A DNA stretch of 9,918 nt, taken from assembly GCA_963748095.1 (NCBI GenBank), contig CAVVIO010000075.1, forward strand, positions 1 to 9,918, written 5' to 3'. This DNA comes from CAVVIO01 sp963748095. GTDB lineage: Bacteria; Bacteroidota; Bacteroidia; Bacteroidales; UBA10428. This document shows, one piece after another, positions 6,806 to 9,918 of the stretch (position 1 is the first letter of the stretch; each line of letters begins with the position of its first letter). Below the pieces are notes generated by a model that did not search any database, had not been told where the DNA came from, and saw only the letters and a program-made list of their open reading frames with translations. A program made the position numbers and the translations under genes.

Positions 6806-7858
6806 ATGCACAGACGAACAGTAATAATTATCGCACTAGTATTCACTGGTATTGCAGGAAAAGCACAGCAAAGTAAAATGACCCGGCAGGAATATATCGA
6901 GACTTATAAATCGATTGCCATGGAAGAAATGGAACGTACGGGTATACCTGCCAGTATTACCCTTGGACAGGGGATTCTCGAATCGGGCGATGGAAACAGT
7001 AAGCTTGCCCGTAAAGCAAATAATCATTTTGGTATTAAATGTCACGATAACTGGAACGGAAGGAAAATCAGGCATAATGATGATGCCAGAAATGAATGCT
7101 TCAGGCGATATAAAAATCCCGAAGAATCATATAAAGATCATTCCGATTTTCTGACTGGTACAAGCAGGTATGCTTTTTTATTTAAACTCGATCCTGAAGA
7201 CTATAAGGACTGGGCCAAAGGACTTAAAAAAGCCGGATATGCCACCAGTCCATCTTATGCTAAAAGGCTGATAGATATTATTGAAGCGAATCAGCTTTAC
7301 CAGTATGATCAGGATGTGATCGCATCTGCCGGCACAAAATCTTTTGGCAAAAACAACGATGAAAAAATTGCAGATGTCGATGAAAATATGTCGGGTATGG
7401 ATCAGCGGCAGGTTCTGATTAACAATCGGGTAAAATATATAATTGCAAAAAGTGGGGATACTTTTGATAAGCTGGCTGATGAATTCGATAAATTATCATG
7501 GGAACTGCCGAAATACAATGAACTTGCTGAAGATTCGCCATTAACCGCTGGTGAGCGAATATACCTGCAACCCAAAAGAAACAAGGCTGCTGCCGGAAAT
7601 AAGTACCATATTGTTCAGGAGGGGGAAACCATGTATTCCATATCACAACATTATGGAGTAAAACTTGAAAAATTATATGAAAAGAACAATTTGACCCCAG
7701 GGACGGAACCGAAAACCGGGCAAAAGTTATCCCTTAGAAGAAGATTAAAAAATAATCTCGAAGCAGAGAGAAATAAACCGGGATCGGTTTTAAAAAGGGA
7801 TGATAATACAAAAGATGATGAAAAGTTAAAATTCGAATTCGACGATTTAAAAAACTAA
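6806..7858 (+). CDS. Secreted peptidoglycan glucosaminidase (GH73-type) with two LysM domains
   Basis: This exported protein probably cleaves the glycan strands of peptidoglycan. Starting at ATG 6806 it has 350 residues with a signal peptide (MHRR, hydrophobic to about residue 17, ending GKAQQ). Residues about 26-165 form a glucosaminidase (FlgJ C-terminal-like) domain with the likely catalytic Glu59 in GQGILESG, then NNHFGIKC and the conserved RRYKNPEESYKDHSDFL segment. Two LysM peptidoglycan-binding modules follow, at about 209-256 (IIAKSGDTFDKLADEF) and 266-311 (HIVQEGETMYSISQHYG). The tail is highly charged. A GTG at 6746 would add 20 residues, but it hides the signal peptide and lies upstream of the -7 box. 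Databases often call such proteins mannosyl-glycoprotein endo-beta-N-acetylglucosaminidase. The last 12 bp overlap the end of fmt on the opposite strand. Confidence 0.94.
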   Translation: MHRRTVIIIALVFTGIAGKAQQSKMTRQEYIETYKSIAMEEMERTGIPASITLGQGILESGDGNSKLARKANNHFGIKCHDNWNGRKIRHNDDARNECFRRYKNPEESYKDHSDFLTGTSRYAFLFKLDPEDYKDWAKGLKKAGYATSPSYAKRLIDIIEANQLYQYDQDVIASAGTKSFGKNNDEKIADVDENMSGMDQRQVLINNRVKYIIAKSGDTFDKLADEFDKLSWELPKYNELAEDSPLTAGERIYLQPKRNKAAAGNKYHIVQEGETMYSISQHYGVKLEKLYEKNNLTPGTEPKTGQKLSLRRRLKNNLEAERNKPGSVLKRDDNTKDDEKLKFEFDDLKN

Positions 7859-7883
7859 ATTATATTTTTCCCGGGCGTCGAAT
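7837..7883. repeat. Inverted repeat across the convergent glucosaminidase/fmt ends
   Basis: ATTCGACG (7837-7844) and CGTCGAAT (7876-7883) are perfect 8-base arms. The 31-base A+T-rich interior contains both stop codons, A and T runs, and a nested ATTTA/TAAAT pair (7845-7849/7856-7860). It could form a bidirectional terminator hairpin, but the long loop and the coding origin of both arms (each encodes Phe-Asp) make chance quite possible. Confidence 0.3.
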
Positions 7884-8815
7884 CCTTTCAGAAAATCTAC
7901 AATACTGAGCTTATTTTTACCAGCCAGTTGTAATTCTTTGATTTTTATGTATCCACCGTCAACTGCAATGTCAAAATAGGTTTTATTGTCAGTTACGATA
8001 GTTCCTGAAGGTTTGTCATGTTTGTCAATTATCATTTCTGCTTCATAAATCTTAACGGGGATGATTTTATTTTTATATGTTAATTCTGTGAAAGCAGTAG
8101 GATAGGGGCTCAGTCCCCTGATGAAGTTATAAATTCTGTGAATATCCATTGACCAGTCGATACGGCAGTTTTCCTTGAAGATTTTGGGAGCTTGTTTTAT
8201 TTCCCTGTTTTTGACAAGATCCGATTGTTTTATTCGTGAATAGTTGTTTTTACTAATGGCGAGGACAGTTTTAAGTAATAAGTCAGCTCCTTTTTCCATC
8301 AGCTTGTCGTGCAGTTCACCTGCAGTTTCGTCGGGTAATATAGGTACTTCTTCACGGAAAATGATATTCCCAGTGTCAATATCCTGTTCGATAAAAAAAG
8401 TAGTAACACCGGTTTTTTCTTCACCGTTGATAATTGTCCAGTTAATGGGAGCTGCACCCCTGTAATCGGGCAGGAGGGAAGCATGTAGGTTAACAGTACC
8501 ACGCCCGGGCATTTTCCATACTATTTCGGGCAACATGCGAAAGGCTACAACTAATTGAAGGTCGGCTTTTAGTGACCGAAGCTTTTCGATAAAAACCGGA
8601 TCTTTAAGATTTGTGGGCTGCAGAACAGGTAATCCTTTTTCGGCAGCATAGGTTTTTACGGGTGATGGTTGTATTTTTCTTCCACGTCCGGAAGGTTTGT
8701 CGGGAGCTGTGATCACACCAACAACCTGTTGGCCGTCGTCCAGCAATTTTTGCAGGGAGGTAACAGCAAACTCTGGAGTGCCCATAAAAATAATCCGCAT
8801 TCCGGTTCCGCTCAT
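7847..8815 (-). CDS. fmt: Methionyl-tRNA formyltransferase
   Basis: Fmt transfers a formyl group from 10-formyl-tetrahydrofolate to initiator Met-tRNA. The 322-residue length is normal. The N-terminal formyltransferase domain opens with RIIFMGTPEFAV and holds the catalytic triad Asn109 and His111 in VNLHASLLP and Asp147 in DIDTGN, plus the folate-binding SLLPDYRGAAPIN loop. The C-terminal OB-fold tRNA-binding domain begins after about residue 205 (IDWSMDIHRIYNFIRGLSPYPTAF). ATG 8815 gives a five-residue extension before MRIIFMGTPEF; ATG 8800 is an equally good start by family comparison. The gene lies 27 bp downstream of ribBA with no terminator between, so they are probably co-transcribed. 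Its 3' end overlaps the convergent glucosaminidase gene by 12 bp. Confidence 0.98.
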   Translation of the reverse strand: MSGTGMRIIFMGTPEFAVTSLQKLLDDGQQVVGVITAPDKPSGRGRKIQPSPVKTYAAEKGLPVLQPTNLKDPVFIEKLRSLKADLQLVVAFRMLPEIVWKMPGRGTVNLHASLLPDYRGAAPINWTIINGEEKTGVTTFFIEQDIDTGNIIFREEVPILPDETAGELHDKLMEKGADLLLKTVLAISKNNYSRIKQSDLVKNREIKQAPKIFKENCRIDWSMDIHRIYNFIRGLSPYPTAFTELTYKNKIIPVKIYEAEMIIDKHDKPSGTIVTDNKTYFDIAVDGGYIKIKELQLAGKNKLSIVDFLKGFDAREKYNLVF

Positions 8816-8842
8816 ATTATTTAAAAGTGTTTAAAAAGCAAA

Positions 8843-9918
8843 TTATTCTTTTTCCGGAGGGTCATCATCAATCAGTTCAAGAAAATGGCCCATTTTAACA
8901 CGTTTGGTTTGCAGGTAAAAATGATTGTGTTTGTTAGGCGGAATTTCCACAGGAACATTTTCAACTATTACCAGTCCGTAACCTTCCAGTCCCGCTCTTT
9001 TTACAGGATTATTGGTTATCAGGCGGATTTTGCCCAACCCCAGTTCCCTTAAAATACTGGCTCCCACACCATAATCACGTTCATCTTCCTCGAATCCCAG
9101 GTCGAGGTTAGCTTCTACAGTATCACGTCCTTCTTCCTGCAATTTATACGCCCTGATCTTATTAAAAAGTCCTATTCCCCGGCCTTCCTGGTTCATGTAA
9201 ACGATCACTCCTTTTCCTTCTTTCTCGATCATCCGCATAGCCTCGTGAAGCTGGGAACCACAATCGCAGCGATAGGAACCGAAAATATCTCCGGTAATAC
9301 AGGAAGAATGCACCCTGACAAGGACAGGTTCATCCTTATTCCATTTCCCCTTGATCAAAGCAATATGTTCCAGTTGATTTGATTTTTGAATAAAAGGAAT
9401 CGCTTCGAAATTACCATATTTGGTCGGAAGTTTTACCCGGACACCTTTAATTATCAGACTGTCTTTTTCCAGCAGGTATGTAATAAGACTTTTAATGGTA
9501 ATGATTTTGAGATCGAATTTTTCAGCTATTTTTATTAATTGAGGTAACCTTGCCATTGAGCCGTCTTCATGCATTATTTCTACCAGTACTCCTCCCGGTG
9601 TGAGACCGGCCAGACGGGCCAGATCAACTGCTGCTTCTGTATGCCCGGGTCTGCGAAGTACTCCTTTGTTTTTTGCTTTTAGCGGGAAAATGTGCCCGGG
9701 GCGTCCCAGGTCATCCGGTTTCGTGGAAGGATCAACCAGCGCTTTGATAGTTTTTGCCCTGTCGCTGGCCGATATCCCTGTGGTACACCCATTGCCAAGC
9801 AAATCGACCGATACGGTAAACGGAGTACCATGTGAGGAGGTATTTGAACCTACCATTAATTCAAGATCAAGTTCTTCACAACGATTTTCAGGAATAGGTG
9901 CGCAGATCAAACCTCTTC
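8843..9918 (-). CDS. ribBA: Bifunctional 3,4-dihydroxy-2-butanone 4-phosphate synthase / GTP cyclohydrolase II, 5' end cut by window
   Basis: RibBA supplies both precursors of riboflavin: the RibB half acts on ribulose 5-phosphate and the RibA half opens GTP. The frame runs to the right edge, reading RGLICAPIPENRCEELDL, which is internal to RibB. A TTG at 9910 is the Leu of that stretch and not a start. About 357 codons are seen out of roughly 400. The RibB part shows TPFTVSVD and RRPGHTEAAVDLARLAG, but its acidic active-site loop lies outside the window. The RibA part has the zinc cysteines in C-x10-C-x-C (codons at 9299-9301, 9266-9268, 9260-9262), then NQEGRGIGL, and ends in TKRVKMGHFLELI plus a short acidic tail. 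It is the upstream partner of fmt in a likely operon. Confidence 0.97.
   Translation of the reverse strand, partial: RGLICAPIPENRCEELDLELMVGSNTSSHGTPFTVSVDLLGNGCTTGISASDRAKTIKALVDPSTKPDDLGRPGHIFPLKAKNKGVLRRPGHTEAAVDLARLAGLTPGGVLVEIMHEDGSMARLPQLIKIAEKFDLKIITIKSLITYLLEKDSLIIKGVRVKLPTKYGNFEAIPFIQKSNQLEHIALIKGKWNKDEPVLVRVHSSCITGDIFGSYRCDCGSQLHEAMRMIEKEGKGVIVYMNQEGRGIGLFNKIRAYKLQEEGRDTVEANLDLGFEEDERDYGVGASILRELGLGKIRLITNNPVKRAGLEGYGLVIVENVPVEIPPNKHNHFYLQTKRVKMGHFLELIDDDPPEKE

Noticed and set aside
9908..9910. TTG as the start of ribBA
   Set aside because: The frame stays open to the window edge and the codons before it encode the conserved RGLICAPI stretch, so the codon is an internal Leu.

Overview
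The window looks like ordinary chromosomal sequence from a member of the Bacteroidota (Bacteroidales/Marinilabiliales-like). The signs are: a truncated C-terminal segment typical of type IX secretion sorting domains on a subtilisin-like protease; absence of Shine-Dalgarno sequences, with A-rich leaders instead; several perfect matches to the Bacteroidetes -7 promoter element TAnnTTTG; moderate A+T richness; and a DnaK, PanB and RibBA set typical of that phylum. No mobile element, CRISPR array, tRNA or rRNA was seen.

Layout. Positions 1-2324 (minus strand) hold a two-gene unit: a secreted MORN-repeat protein followed 12 bp later by an S8 protease whose 3' end is cut by the window. Positions 2325-2531 are a spacer with the strong hairpin terminator of dnaK. 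dnaK fills 2532-4445 (minus). A 240-bp divergent regulatory region (4446-4685) separates it from panB and an RluA-type pseudouridine synthase (4686-6217, plus). A cytidine deaminase (minus) converges on the synthase with only 10 bp between stop codons, and it is divergently transcribed from a secreted glucosaminidase with two LysM domains (6806-7858, plus). The 3' end of that gene overlaps by 12 bp the end of fmt (minus), which lies 27 bp downstream of ribBA (minus), cut by the right edge.

Functionally the genes are housekeeping: protein folding (DnaK), pantothenate/CoA (PanB), RNA modification (RluA family), pyrimidine salvage (Cdd), cell-wall turnover (glucosaminidase), initiator tRNA formylation (Fmt) and riboflavin (RibBA), plus an envelope/secreted pair (MORN protein and protease).

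No clearly new system is visible. The most interesting signal is in the dnaK-panB spacer: a sigma-54-like promoter (TGGCA-N6-TTGT) facing dnaK, with repeated CTGACA sites roughly 90-150 bp upstream, and no good match to the housekeeping -7 element for dnaK. The second is the compact cdd/glucosaminidase divergent promoter pair, where the -7 boxes settle which start codons are real.
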